Origin: Melieria omissa
Lineage: Eukaryota > Arthropoda > Insecta > Diptera > Ulidiidae
Assembly: GCA_963971225.1 (NCBI GenBank)
Contig: OZ020267.1
Span: forward strand, 85,177,648-85,241,647
DNA: 64,000 nucleotides
Direction of reading: 5' to 3'
The notes under the pieces were generated by a model that did no database searches, was not told the DNA's origin, and worked only from the letters and a program-made list of their open reading frames with translations. Shown here one piece after another: positions 8,607 through 19,962 of this stretch (positions are counted from its first letter, which is position 1; every line of letters begins with the position of its first letter). Made by a program: the position numbers and the translations under genes.

Positions 8607-9079
8607 TTATTGATTCAACGTTTGTAAAACAAAAATTGAAATCTATGTTAATGTCAACAAAAAAAACCCATGTGTCTTATAATTTTGTTACGCTTGCAGC
8701 TACCTCAAATATTGCTCATTCCCACAAAAGCTAACGTTATGCTTAAAATTAAAACTGAAACTTCACAAAATCATTCTGCGTTTTTGCTTTTCTAAAAAAA
8801 ATTACTGTTTAGATTTGGCGAAGCTGCAAAGTGAAATTTTCTGAGTGTCTTATAATTATGTTACGCACCTTATACCTAATTAAAAAAAGTTAAGACCAAA
8901 TTCTCATATTTCATAAGTCTACGAAGAAAAGTTATCTTTTGACCTTCATTTGCATGTATATATATATAAAAAAAAGTTCCCAAAAATCGCTAAATTTTGT
9001 ATATTTCTATAAGAGCTTCAAAAAAAACTTCTTTTTTTGTCGCGTCCGTTTCATTGCATAATTGGTTGTTATCGAAATA
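8607..9079 (+). other. AT-rich stretch with Tc1-like direct repeats (U1)
   Basis: No gene is seen. GTGTCTTATAATT followed by TGTTACGC occurs at 8672-8693 and again, with one change, at 8845-8866, 173 bp apart. Such spaced direct repeats recall the IR/DR ends of some Tc1-like elements, so I read 8607-~8870 as the Tc1 3' untranslated end. The rest holds a short TA run and A/T homopolymers. Confidence 0.45.
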
Positions 9080-9651
9080 CACTATGATCAATAAGTACCG
9101 GGACTGTGTCAAAAAAACAAAATTTTGTTATTCTTCTGGTAAATTTATTTTATCCCCTTCAAAATAAGCCCCATCTGAAGCAATACACATATGCCAACGC
9201 TTAATTCAATCGTCCATGCACTTCTGGTAAGCCGAAGCAGGTATGGCCTTCAGCTCTCGCGTCGCATTTTCTTTTATGACCTCTATGGACTCAAATCTCT
9301 TTCCACGACGCGGTAACTTGAGTCGGGAGAACAGGAAAAAGTCACATGGTGCCATATCTGGAGAATAGGGAGCCTGATCGATGATATTCACACTGTGTTT
9401 GTTCAAATAATCGCGAATAATGTGTGACAAAATTTCAAACAAATACGTTGATAAACAAAATTATCCATTGTAAAATTCGACGAAGTACAAAAAGTTGACT
9501 GACGCTAACAGCTGCCAAACAAAAACTAATGATGCAATCCCGCTCAAAATTTGACACAGATGTCAGTTAAGGTCCTACCTATTTTTTTACCTGCATCGGG
9601 CAACGGCGGACAATTTAAAATACACAGTCCCGGTACTTATTGATCATAGTG
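9080..9651 (-). mobile_element. Internally deleted mariner (U1/U2 junction)
   Basis: The terminal inverted repeats are 30 bp perfect (from CACTATGATCAATAAGTACC) with TA outside (9078-9079, 9652-9653). On the minus strand an ATG at 9468 starts MDNFVYQRICLKF, a typical mariner N-terminus. After ~14 codons a large deletion joins it, out of frame, to the C-terminal third with PYSPDMAPCDFF (third catalytic Asp in SPD) and WIKRWHMCI. The first two catalytic residues are gone. U1 has a private stop near 9209 and keeps the FESIE codons that U3-U12 have lost. Confidence 0.88.
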
Positions 9652-9672
9652 TATATATAACATATCGACTTT

Positions 9673-10490
9673 TTGTGTTTCTTTCTTGCTTTTGGTGTAA
9701 TTGAAAGCGCAGGCAATAAGGTCGAATGGGCAATAAGGTCGTTTGACCCCTACAAGTCCACGGGCCCTGATGGTATCAATCCAGCAATGCTACAACAAGC
9801 CGGAGACTGTATTCTGCAACCCCTAGTAAACATCTTTAAAGGATGCCTATTAAGAAATGTTGTTCCAAAGCAGTGGAGAGACGTCAAAGTATTTTTCAAA
9901 CTGAAGGCAGGAAAGGCCAGCCACACTACGACTAAAGACTATAGACCTATCAGCCTCTCCTCATTTTTATTGAAAACGCTAGAGAGGCTGTTGGATAGAT
10001 ATATAGGAGACAACTGGGGACTATCTTCTGAACTCTGCAGGGCACAACACGCCTACCAACAGGGGAAGTCGGTAGACAGTGCACTGCACAGCGTTGTGGA
10101 CCCCATAGAGAATTCTTTGGCTTTAAAGGAGTACACAATGGCTGCCTTCCTCGATATAGAGGGGGCTTTCAACAATGTCACCACTGAGGCCATAACAAGA
10201 GCACTTCGTGCATACAATGTGGAAAGCTTCGTTATCGATTGGGTTGAAACGATGCTGCAAGACAGGATAATCAACTCAACGATAGGACCGGCTTCCATCA
10301 AAAGGAGAGCCACAAGGGGAACACCCCAAGGGGGTGCTATCCCCTCTTTTATGGCTGCTGGTAGTGGATGAGATTCTAAGAGCCTTTCAGAGAAGACGCA
10401 TTAGAATAGTGGCCTATGCGGACGACATCGTCATCATGATACAAGGCAAATTTGTGCCTACTATCAGTGAATTGATGGAATCTTTATTAA
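9673..10490 (+). pseudogene. Non-LTR RT, part A (U2)
   Basis: Open for 232 codons to 10371. The G run after RGTPQ has five G, one fewer than in the other units, so the frame slips differently and reads GAIPSF instead of GCYPLF. YADD is in another frame at ~10417. It has DNWG where later units have DNRG. Confidence 0.9.
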
Positions 10491-10945
10491 CCTTTACCTG
10501 GCACAGGGGGTACCTACGAACCCCACGCGGTTTCTCGTCGATTTTTGATATCTAAATCTTCGAAATCTAAACTCGTAACGACATCTATCTGTAGTGAAGG
10601 GATACACTTTTATACCTATGCCACTAGGATAGCGCTGCTACCGTCAGTTCGTCTGTGGCAGTCGTAAAAGTAAGTTGGGGTGTGTAAGTCCCCCACTCGG
10701 CACTCAACGTCGGTTTTTCGTGAATTGTGTAATTTTCCGAAGTTTCCGAATTTTTCCTGAACGCCAATCTTCATTTTTCTAAACTCTGACTATTTCACCC
10801 TTTGAAGGGGTATCTGAAGTTGATCTCTGATTTTTTCTAAAAAGATATAATCAATATTTTTTTTTACAAGGATATTTGTCACTGGGGTTCATACGAACCC
10901 CACTGTGCCAGGTATGTTACTCAGGAGAGGTGTGCCAGGTAAAGG

Positions 10946-11255
10946 TTAACCGACTTGTCAGTGTGGGCAAGAGACAACGGTCTAGGGATAAATCCCGAAA
11001 AGACCGAACTAGTCCTGTTCACCAAGAAAACGAAGATTCAGGAATTTTCTCTTCCCTGTGTGGAAGGGCATTCCCTGAAACTATCAAAAGAGGCCAAATA
11101 TCTTGGCATCATTCTGGACTCAAAACTTTCGTGGAAGCGAAACATTGAAGAAAGAATGAAAAAGGAGCTTAATGCGCTGTATGCTTGCAAGCGGACCTTT
11201 GGTAAAAGATGGGGATCAAAACCCTATATTATCCACTGCATGTATACGGCGATAA
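10946..11255 (+). pseudogene. Non-LTR RT, part B (U2)
   Basis: Thumb segment identical in protein to U1 over the retrotransposon part, including GKRWGSKPY. U3 onward has Leu in place of this Ser. Confidence 0.87.
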
Positions 11256-12213
11256 CACAGTGCAACACTGAAAAAAGGGACAAGGTCAAACCAGTCTCAT
11301 TCGATAGAGGACCTCAGTAGATGAAAAAATGCCAAGGGATTTTTCTCGGAATGTTCGAGTTTTTTTTTTAAATGCAGTTTAAAGATGGCGGCTTAATGCC
11401 CCTTCCCGAAACTTTTAAAACATCATATCTCTTGACTCAAATGTCAGAAAGGAATAATTTTTACGTCAAATGAAAGCTAATGATATGAAGTCGATGACAA
11501 AATATCCTTTTTTGAAAATTTTTATGAAAAAGGATATGAAGGACCTCAATAAAAATTTTTATCCTTGAATATCCTGGAAACCGTGAGAGCTAAATTTATA
11601 TAAACGACGTCAAACATCTATACTGCTTATAAATTTCATGTAAATCACTTTTACAGGTAAGACTCTACAACGATTAAAAAAATGTGCTTTGCTACATTCG
11701 ATGTTTTTAGGAAGCTGCTACGAGATATTTTGTACAGAAAAACATGAATTCAGCAGTGTATAATTTTTTAATCGTTGTAGAGTCTTAACTGTAAAAGTGA
11801 TTTACATGAAATTTATAAGCCGTATAGATCTTTGAATGCTTTTTCACCAGAAGTCACTTACATAAATTTAGCTCTCACGGTTTCCAGGATATTCAAGGAT
11901 AAAAATTTAATTGAGGTCCTTCATATCCTTTTTCAGAAAACTTTTCAAAAAAGGATATTGTGTCATCGACTTCATATCATTAGCTTTCATTTGACGTAAA
12001 AATTATTCCTTTCTGACATTTGAGTCAAGAGATATGATGTTTTAAATGTTTCGGGAAGGGGCATTAAGCCGCCATCTTTAAACTGCATTAAAAACAAACC
12101 TCGAACATTCCGAGAAAAATCCCTTGGCACTTTTTCATCTACTGAGGTCCTCTATCGAATGAGACGGGTTTGACCTTGTCCCTCGAAATTTTTTTTGAAT
12201 TTGTTGCACTGTG
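11256..12213. mobile_element. Long-inverted-repeat MITE, 958 bp (U2)
   Basis: TAA flanks both ends. A private ~17 bp deletion in the left arm, just before CAAACATCTATACTGC (~11608), unbalances the stem. The right arm is full length. Confidence 0.82.
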
Positions 12214-12668
12214 TAATCAGACCCATCATTACCTATGGTTCTCATGTCTGGTGGCCAGCCATGGACAAAAGGAGCAACCAGAGCAATCTGGGGAGGGTGC
12301 AGAGACTTGCCACGATGGCGATCACGGGGGCGGCGAAAAGCGCTCCGCGAATGGCTCTGAAAATGTTTTTGCACCTTCCCCCAGTGGACCTGTTCGTAAA
12401 GGCCAGCGCAGCAAAGACAAACCTCAGATTGAGGGAGTCTAATCAGCTGAGGCCATGCGGCTACGGACATTCTAGCATTGTGAACGTTCTTATGACTAGC
12501 TCTACCGGACAAGGTATTTTAGATAAGGCCACTGATTTCCCGGTAAAGCGCAGTGACTTCGAATTGAAGATTCCCATTTACTATCCCTCCAGGGACAACT
12601 GGCAACAGCCCGAGATGGAAGATTCTGCAGGAGTCTACTTCACCGACGCACACTGGGGTAATATATAA
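12214..12668 (+). pseudogene. Non-LTR RT, part C (U2)
   Basis: Open frame through the RNase H start (YFTDAH). It carries private DKRSNQ (DKKSNQ in the other full-length copies), and HSSIVN, shared with U3 and U4. Confidence 0.85.
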
Positions 12669-12734
12669 GTAAAGTGGCGATTAATTCAAAAACGAAAAAT
12701 AAAGATAGAGATATGTTTTTGGTACCGGGTTAAA

Positions 12735-13352
12735 GTGAATAATTCTGCATTAATACGTGAAAGAATTGTTGCGAAACACCAGGTATGCATGATGCATATG
12801 CATGAACATAAATCTAATTTCGATGGACCAGATGGTTGTCCATGTTACTGGATGGTTTTCAGTAAGGAAAACCTTAAATTTTCCAAAAGAAATTTCGGTG
12901 GCGGATCTGTGATGGTGTGGGGCGTATTTCAAAAACATGGAACGGTCGATTTTCGCTTCACGAGCTCAAGAATGGGCAGTACAGGATATACTGGAGAGTT
13001 GGATCGCGGCCTTCTTCTATTTTGATTAGAAAATAGATATAAACCATATAATTTTATGCAAGATAACGCGGCCATTCATAAAAGTCGGCAAACAATAGGG
13101 TTTTAGAATATTGCTTTGGTCAAACTATGGACCGACCAACTTGTTCGCACGATTTGATCCCGATTGAAAAATATGTGCGGAGTACTTGCCAGGCGTGTCT
13201 ATGGGGAAAATGAAAATACAACTGTGTTGGGGACTTAAAAATTACTATTCTAAAGGAGTGGAGCCATCTGGAGCCCCAATTATCGGTTAAGCTTATAAAT
13301 TCCATGTGAAAACAGTTGTTTGATATTGAAAAGGGGCGGGTACCATTAATTA
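12735..13352 (+). pseudogene. Tc1-like transposase remnant (U2)
   Basis: As in U1 (five-A frameshift, KEN before LKFSKRN), but with DGCPCYW in place of DGCLCYW and a 4-base loss near 13332 (AAAAGGGG) ahead of the final codons. Confidence 0.8.
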
Positions 13353-13997
13353 CACTGTGCAAGTCGAAAATTCAGACATGGGGGGGACTTACAGAGCGAC
13401 TTTTCATAGGTTTACTGAGTTGAGATCCACCAGCCGTTTGGCTGGATTGGCTCTAGTTTAAGAGAAATCCGACTTTGAAGTTTGCTCATGTCTGAATTTT
13501 TGAGGGTAAATTTCACGCACAGTGTTATTGATTCAACGTTTGTAAAACAAAAATTGAAATCTATGTTAATGTCAACAAAAAAAACCCATGTGTCTTATAA
13601 TTTTGTTACGCTTGCAGCTACCTCAAATATTGCTCATTCCCACAAAAGCTAACGTTATGCTTAAAATTAAAACTGAAACTTCACAAAATCATTCTGCGTT
13701 TTTGCTTTTCTAAAAAAAATTACTGTTTAGATTTGGCGAAGCTGCAAAGTGAAATTTTCTGAGTGTCTTATAATTATGTTACGCACCTTATACCTAATTA
13801 AAAAAAGTTAAGACCAAATTCTCATATTTCATAAGTCTACGAAGAAAAGTTATCTTTTGACCTTCATTTGCATGTATATATATATAAAAAAAAGTTCCCA
13901 AAAATCGCTAAATTTTGTATATTTCTATAAGAGCTTCAAAAAAAACTTCTTTTTTTGTCGCGTCCGTTTCATTGCATAATTGGTTGTTATCGAAATA

Positions 13998-14569
13998 CAC
14001 TATGATCAATAAGTACCGGGACTGTGTCAAAAAAACAAAATTTTGTTATTCTTCTGGTAAATTTATTTTATCCCCTTCAAAATAAGCCCCATCTGAAGCA
14101 ATACACATATGCCAACGCTTAATCCAATCGTCCATGCACTTCTGGTAAGCCGAAGCAGGTATGGCCTTCAGCTCTCGCGTCGCATTTTCTTTTATGACCT
14201 CTATGGACTCAAATCTCTTTCCACGACGCGGTAACTTGAGTCGGGAGAACAGGAAAAAGTCACATGGTGCCATATCTGGAGAATAGGGAGCCTGATCGAT
14301 GATATTCACACTGTGTTTGTTCAAATAATCGCGAATAATGTGTGACAAAATTTCAAACAAATACGTTGATAAACAAAATTATCCATTGTAAAATTCGACG
14401 AAGTACAAAAAGTTGACTGACGCTAACAGCTGCCAAACAAAAACTAATGATGCAATCCCGCTCAAAATTTGACACAGATGTCAGTTAAGGTCCTACCTAT
14501 TTTTTTACCTGCATCGGGCAACGGCGGACAATTTAAAATACACAGTCCCGGTACTTATTGATCATAGTG
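13998..14569 (-). mobile_element. Internally deleted mariner (U2/U3 junction)
   Basis: Its C-terminal frame (14046-14360) is the longest of the array at 104 codons. It has no U1 stop and still carries the FESIE codons. It is the best-preserved junction mariner, still without catalytic residues one and two. Confidence 0.88.
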
Positions 14570-14590
14570 TATATATAACATATCGACTTT

Positions 14591-15409
14591 TTGTGTTTCT
14601 TTCTTGCTTTTGGTGTAATTGAAAGCGCAGGCAATAAGGTCGAATGGGCAATAAGGTCGTTTGACCCCTACAAGTCCACGGGCCCTGATGGTATCAATCC
14701 AGCAATGCTACAACAAGCCGGAGACTGTATTCTGCAACCCCTAGTAAACATCTTTAAAGGATGCCTATTAAGAAATGTTGTTCCAAAGCAGTGGAGAGAC
14801 GTCAAAGTATTTTTCAAACTGAAGGCAGGAAAGGCCAGCCACACTACGACTAAAGACTATAGACCTATCAGCCTCTCCTCATTTTTATTGAAAACGCTAG
14901 AGAGGCTGTTGGATAGATATATAGGAGACAACCGGGGACTATCTTCTGAACTCTGCAGGGCACAACACGCCTACCAACAGGGGAAGTCGGTAGACAGTGC
15001 ACTGCACAGCGTTGTGGACCCCATAGAGAATTCTTTGGCTTTAAAGGAGTACACAATGGCTGCCTTCCTCGATATAGAGGGGGCTTTCAACAATGTCACC
15101 ACTGAGGCCATAACAAGAGCACTTCGTGCATACAATGTGGAAAGCTTCGTTATCGATTGGGTTGAAACGATGCTGCAAGACAGGATAATCAACTCAACGA
15201 TAGGACCGGCTTCCATCAAAAGGAGAGCCACAAGGGGAACACCCCAAGGGGGGTGCTATCCCCTCTTTTATGGCTGCTGGTAGTGGATGACATTCTAAGA
15301 GCCTTTCAGAGAAGACGCATTAGAATAGTGGCCTATGCGGACGACATCGTCATCATGATACAAGGCAAATTTGTGCCTACTATCAGTGAATTGATGGAAT
15401 CTTTATTAA
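14591..15409 (+). pseudogene. Non-LTR RT, part A (U3)
   Basis: Open for 230 codons to the G-run frameshift (six G). The YADD frame follows from 15253, reading VVDDILRAF where U1 and U2 read VVDEILRAF; U4 shares this. Confidence 0.9.
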
Positions 15410-15865
15410 CCTTTACCTGGCACAGGGGGTACCTACGAACCCCACGCGGTTTCTCGTCGATTTTTGATATCTAAATCTTCGAAATCTAAACTCGTAACGA
15501 CATCTATCTGTAGTGAAGGGATACACTTTTATACCTATGCCACTAGGATAGCGCTGCTACCGTCAGTACGTCTGTGGCAGTCATAAAAGTAAGTTGGGGT
15601 GTGTAAGTCCCCCACTCGGCACTCAACGTCGGTTTTTCGTGAATTGTGTAATTTTCCGAAGTTTCCGAATTTTTCCTGAACGCCAATCTTCATTTTTCTA
15701 AACTCTGACTATTTCACCCTTTGAAGGGGTATCTGAAGTTGATCTCTGATTTTTTCTAAAAAGATATAATCAATATTTTTTTTTTACAAGGATATTTGTC
15801 ACTGGGGTTCGTACGAACCCCACTGTGCCAGGTATGTTACTCAGGAGAGGTGTGCCAGGTAAAGG

Positions 15866-16175
15866 TTAACCGACTTGTCAGTGTGGGCAAGAGACAACGG
15901 TCTAGGGATAAATCCCGAAAAGACCGAACTAGTCCTGTTCACCAAGAAAACGAAGATTCAGGAATTTTCTCTTCCCTGTGTGGAAGGGCATTCCCTGAAA
16001 CTATCAAAAGAGGCCAAATATCTTGGCATCATTCTGGACTCAAAACTTTCGTGGAAGCGAAACATTGAAGAAAGAATGAAAAAGGAGCTTAATGCGCTGT
16101 ATGCTTGCAAGCGGACCTTTGGTAAAAGATGGGGATTAAAACCCTATATTATCCACTGCATGTATACGGCGATAA
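15866..16175 (+). pseudogene. Non-LTR RT, part B (U3)
   Basis: Thumb segment with GKRWGLKPY. The sequence just past it reads CAAAAC where U1 and U2 have CAACAC. Confidence 0.87.
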
Positions 16176-16912
16176 CACAGTGCAAAACTGAAAAAAGGGA
16201 CAAGGTCGAACCAGTCTCATTCGATAGAGGACCTCAGTAGATGAAAAAGTGCCAAGGGATTTTTCTCGGAATGTTCGAGGTTTTTTTTTAATGCAGTTTA
16301 AAGATGGCGGCTTAATGCCCCTTCCCGAAACATTTAAAACATCATATCTCTTGACTCAAATGTCAGAAAGGAATAATTTTTACGTCAAATGAAAGCTAAT
16401 GATATGAAGTCGATGACAAAATATCCTTTTTTGAAAATTTTTATGAAAAAGGATATGAAGGACCTCAATAAAATTTTTATCCTTGAATATCCTGGAAACC
16501 GTGAGAGCTAAATTTATATAAACGACTTCTGGTGAAAAAGCATTCAAACATCTATACTGCTTATAAATTTCATGTGAATCACTTTTACAGGTTAGACTCT
16601 ACAACGATTAAAAAAATGTGCTTTGCTACATTCGATGTTTTTAGGAAGCTGCTACGAGATATTTTGTACAGAAAAACATGAATTCAGCAGTGTATAATTT
16701 TTTAATCGTTGTAGAGTCTTAACTGTAAAAGTGATTTACATTTTTCACCAGAAGTCACTTATATAAATTTAGCTCTCACGGTTTCCAGGATATTCAAGGA
16801 TAAAAATTTAATTGAGGTCCTTCATATCCTTTTTCAGAAAACTTTTCAAAAAAGGATATTGGGTCATCGACTTCATATCATTAGCTTTCATTTGACGTAA
16901 AAATTATTCCTT
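16176..16912. mobile_element. Long-IR MITE, right end deleted (U3)
   Basis: The left end and TAA are present. The right arm stops at ATTATTCCTT, where it joins the RT-C codons for MALEMFL directly. The right terminus and its TAA are gone, so this copy is not excisable. Confidence 0.82.
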
Positions 16913-17233
16913 CCGAATGGCTCTGGAAATGTTTTTGCACCTTCCCCCAGTGGACCTGTTCGTAAAGGCCAGCGCAGCAAAGACAAACCTCAGATTGAGG
17001 GAGTCTAATCAGCTGAGGCCATGCGGCTACGGACATTCTAGCATTGTGAACGTTCTTATGACTAGCTCTACCGGACAAGGTATTTTAGATAAGGCCACTG
17101 ATTTCCCGGTAAGCGCAGTGACTTCGAATTGAAGATTCCCATTTACTATCCCTCCAGGGACAACTGGCAACAGCCCGAGATGGAAGATTCTGCAGGAGTC
17201 TACTTCACCGACGCACACTGGGGTAATATATAA
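16913..17233 (+). pseudogene. Non-LTR RT, part C, truncated and frameshifted (U3)
   Basis: It lacks the IRPIITYG start because of the ~336 bp deletion. It also has a private 1 bp loss at ~17110 (GGTAAGCGC for GGTAAAGCGC) that shifts the RNase H approach out of frame. This base accounts for the 1 bp length difference from U4. Confidence 0.83.
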
Positions 17234-17299
17234 GTAAAGTGGCGATTAATTCAAAAACGAAAAATAAAGATAGAGATATGTTTTTGGTACCGGGTTAAA

Positions 17300-17920
17300 G
17301 TGAATAATTCTGCATTAATACGTGAAATAATTGTTGCGAAACACCAGGTATGCATGATGCATATGCATGAAAATAAATCTAATTTCGATGGACCAGATGG
17401 TTGTCTATGTTACTGGATGGTTTTCAGTAAGGAACCCCTTAAATTTTCTAAAAGAAATTTCGGTGGCGGATCTGTGATGGTGTGGGGCGTATTTCAAAAA
17501 CATGGAACGGTCGATTTTCGCTTCACGAGCTCAAGAATGGGCAGTACAGGATATACTGGAGAGTTGGATCGCGGCCTTCTTCTATTTTGATTAGAAAATA
17601 GATATAAACCATATAATTTTATGCAAGATAACGCGGCCATTCATAAAAGTCGGCAAACAATAGGGTTTTAGAATATTGCTTTGGTCAAACTATGGACCGA
17701 CCAACTTGTTCGCACGATTTGATCCCGATTGAAAATATGTGCGGAGTACTTGCCAGGCGTGTCTATGGGGAAAATGAAAATACAACTGTGTTGGGGACTT
17801 AAAAATTACTATTCTAAAGGAGTGGAGCCATCTGGAGCCCCAATTATCGGTTAAGCTTATAAATTCCATGTGAAAACAGTTGTTTGATATTGAAAAGAAA
17901 GGGGCGGGTACCATTAATTA
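17300..17920 (+). pseudogene. Tc1-like transposase remnant (U3)
   Basis: First unit with KEPLKFSKRN and with four A after PIE, so PIENMCGVLARRVYGE reads in one frame. It has the private pair with U4 LIREIIVAK (LIRERIVAK elsewhere). Confidence 0.82.
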
Positions 17921-18565
17921 CACTGTGCAAGTCGAAAATTCAGACATGGGGGGGACTTACAGAGCGACTTTTCATAGGTTTACTGAGTTGAGATCCACCA
18001 GCCGTTTGGCTGGATTGGCTCTAGTTTAAGAGAAATCCGACTTTGAAGTTTGCTCATGTCTGAATTTTTGAGGGTAAATTTCACGCACAGTGTTATTGAT
18101 TCAACGTTTGTAAAACAAAAATTGAAATCTATGTTAATGTCAACAAAAAAAACCCATGTGTCTTATAATTTTGTTACGCTTGCAGCTACCTCAAATATTG
18201 CTCATTCCCACAAAAGCTAACGTTATGCTTAAAATTAAAACTGAAACTTCACAAAATCATTCTGCGTTTTTGCTTTTCTAAAAAAAATTACTGTTTAGAT
18301 TTGGCGAAGCTGCAAAGTGAAATTTTCTGAGTGTCTTATAATTATGTTACGCACCTTATACCTAATTAAAAAAAGTTAAGACCAAATTCTCATATTTCAT
18401 AAGTCTACGAAGAAAAGTTATCTTTTGACCTTCATTTGCATGTATATATATATAAAAAAAAGTTCCCAAAAATCGCTAAATTTTGTATATTTCTATAAGA
18501 GCTTCAAAAAAAACTTCTTTTTTTGTCGCGTCCGTTTCATTGCATAATTGGTTGTTATCGAAATA

Positions 18566-19122
18566 CACTATGATCAATAAGTACCGGGACTGTGTCAAAA
18601 AAACAAAATTTTGTTATTCTTCTGGTAAATTTATTTTATCCCCTTCAAAATAAGCCCCATCTGAAGCAATACACATATGCCAACGCTTAATCCAATCGTC
18701 CATGCACTTCTGGTAAGCCGAAGCAGGTATGGCCTTCAGCTCTCGCGTCGCATTTTCTTTTATGACTCTCTTTCCACGACGCGGTAACTTGAGTCGGGAG
18801 AACAGGAAAAAGTCACATGGTGCCATATCTGGAGAATAGGGAGCCTGATCGATGATATTCACACTGTGTTTGTTCAAATAATCGCGAATAATGTGTGACA
18901 AAATTTCAAACAAATACGTTGATAAACAAAATTATCCATTGTAAAATTCGACGAAGTACAAAAAGTTGACTGACGCTAACAGCTGCCAAACAAAAACTAA
19001 TGATGCAATCCCGCTCAAAATTTGACACAGATGTCAGTTAAGGTCCTACCTATTTTTTTACCTGCATCGGGCAACGGCGGACAATTTAAAATACACAGTC
19101 CCGGTACTTATTGATCATAGTG
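18566..19122 (-). mobile_element. Internally deleted mariner (U3/U4 junction)
   Basis: 557 bp; first unit with the 15 bp loss of the FESIE codons, giving GKRVIKEN. All later junction mariners share this loss. Confidence 0.88.
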
Positions 19123-19143
19123 TATATATAACATATCGACTTT

Positions 19144-19962
19144 TTGTGTTTCTTTCTTGCTTTTGGTGTAATTGAAAGCGCAGGCAATAAGGTCGAATGG
19201 GCAATAAGGTCGTTTGACCCCTACAAGTCCACGGGCCCTGATGGTATCAATCCAGCAATGCTACAACAAGCCGGAGACTGTATTCTGCAACCCCTAGTAA
19301 ACATCTTTAAAGGATGCCTATTAAGAAATGTTGTTCCAAAGCAGTGGAGAGACGTCAAAGTATTTTTCAAACTGAAGGCAGGAAAGGCCAGCCACACTAC
19401 GACTAAAGACTATAGACCTATCAGCCTCTCCTCATTTTTATTGAAAACGCTAGAGAGGCTGTTGGATAGATATATAGGAGACAACCGGGGACTATCTTCT
19501 GAACTCTGCAGGGCACAACACGCCTACCAACAGGGGAAGTCGGTAGACAGTGCACTGCACAGCGTTGTGGACCCCATAGAGAATTCTTTGGCTTTAAAGG
19601 AGTACACAATGGCTGCCTTCCTCGATATAGAGGGGGCTTTCAACAATGTCACCACTGAGGCCATAACAAGAGCACTTCGTGCATACAATGTGGAAAGCTT
19701 CGTTATCGATTGGGTTGAAACGATGCTGCAAGACAGGATAATCAACTCAACGATAGGACCGGCTTCCATCAAAAGGAGAGCCACAAGGGGAACACCCCAA
19801 GGGGGGTGCTATCCCCTCTTTTATGGCTGCTGGTAGTGGATGACATTCTAAGAGCCTTTCAGAGAAGACGCATTAGAATAGTGGCCTATGCGGACGACAT
19901 CGTCATCATGATACAAGGCAAATTTGTGCCTACTATCAGTGAATTGATGGAATCTTTATTAA
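19144..19962 (+). pseudogene. Non-LTR RT, part A (U4)
   Basis: Protein identical to U3, including VVDDILRAF in the YADD frame and the six-G frameshift. Confidence 0.9.

Larger units (their letters stand above)
4713..9651 (+). repeat. Array unit U1 (4,939 bp), left-edge copy
   Basis: Parts: RT-A 4734-5552, TTAA MITE 5553-6008, RT-B 6009-6318, long-inverted-repeat MITE 6319-7291, RT-C 7292-7746, Tc1 7813-8434, TTA MITE 8435-8606, AT-rich stretch 8607-9079, mariner 9080-9651. It is the longest and most divergent unit. It has the fullest inverted-repeat MITE, two private stops in RT-A and a private stop in the mariner. Confidence 0.93.
9652..14569 (+). repeat. Array unit U2 (4,918 bp)
   Basis: Parts: RT-A 9673-10490, TTAA MITE 10491-10945, RT-B 10946-11255, long-IR MITE 11256-12213, RT-C 12214-12668, Tc1 12735-13352, TTA MITE 13353-13524, AT-rich 13525-13997, mariner 13998-14569. 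Like U1 it keeps a ~33 bp piece of the right MITE arm that U3-U12 lack. Confidence 0.93.
14570..19122 (+). repeat. Array unit U3 (4,553 bp), short variant
   Basis: Parts: RT-A 14591-15409, TTAA MITE 15410-15865, RT-B 15866-16175, truncated long-IR MITE 16176-~16912, RT-C remnant ~16913-17233, Tc1 17300-17920, TTA MITE 17921-18092, AT-rich 18093-18565, mariner 18566-19122. A ~336 bp deletion removes the outer right MITE arm and the start of RT-C. Confidence 0.93.

Noticed and set aside
9950..10313. Minus-strand ORFs of 62 and 86 codons opposite RT-A, repeated in every unit
   Set aside because: They are antisense shadows of the RT frame. They recur only because the unit repeats and have no family resemblance.
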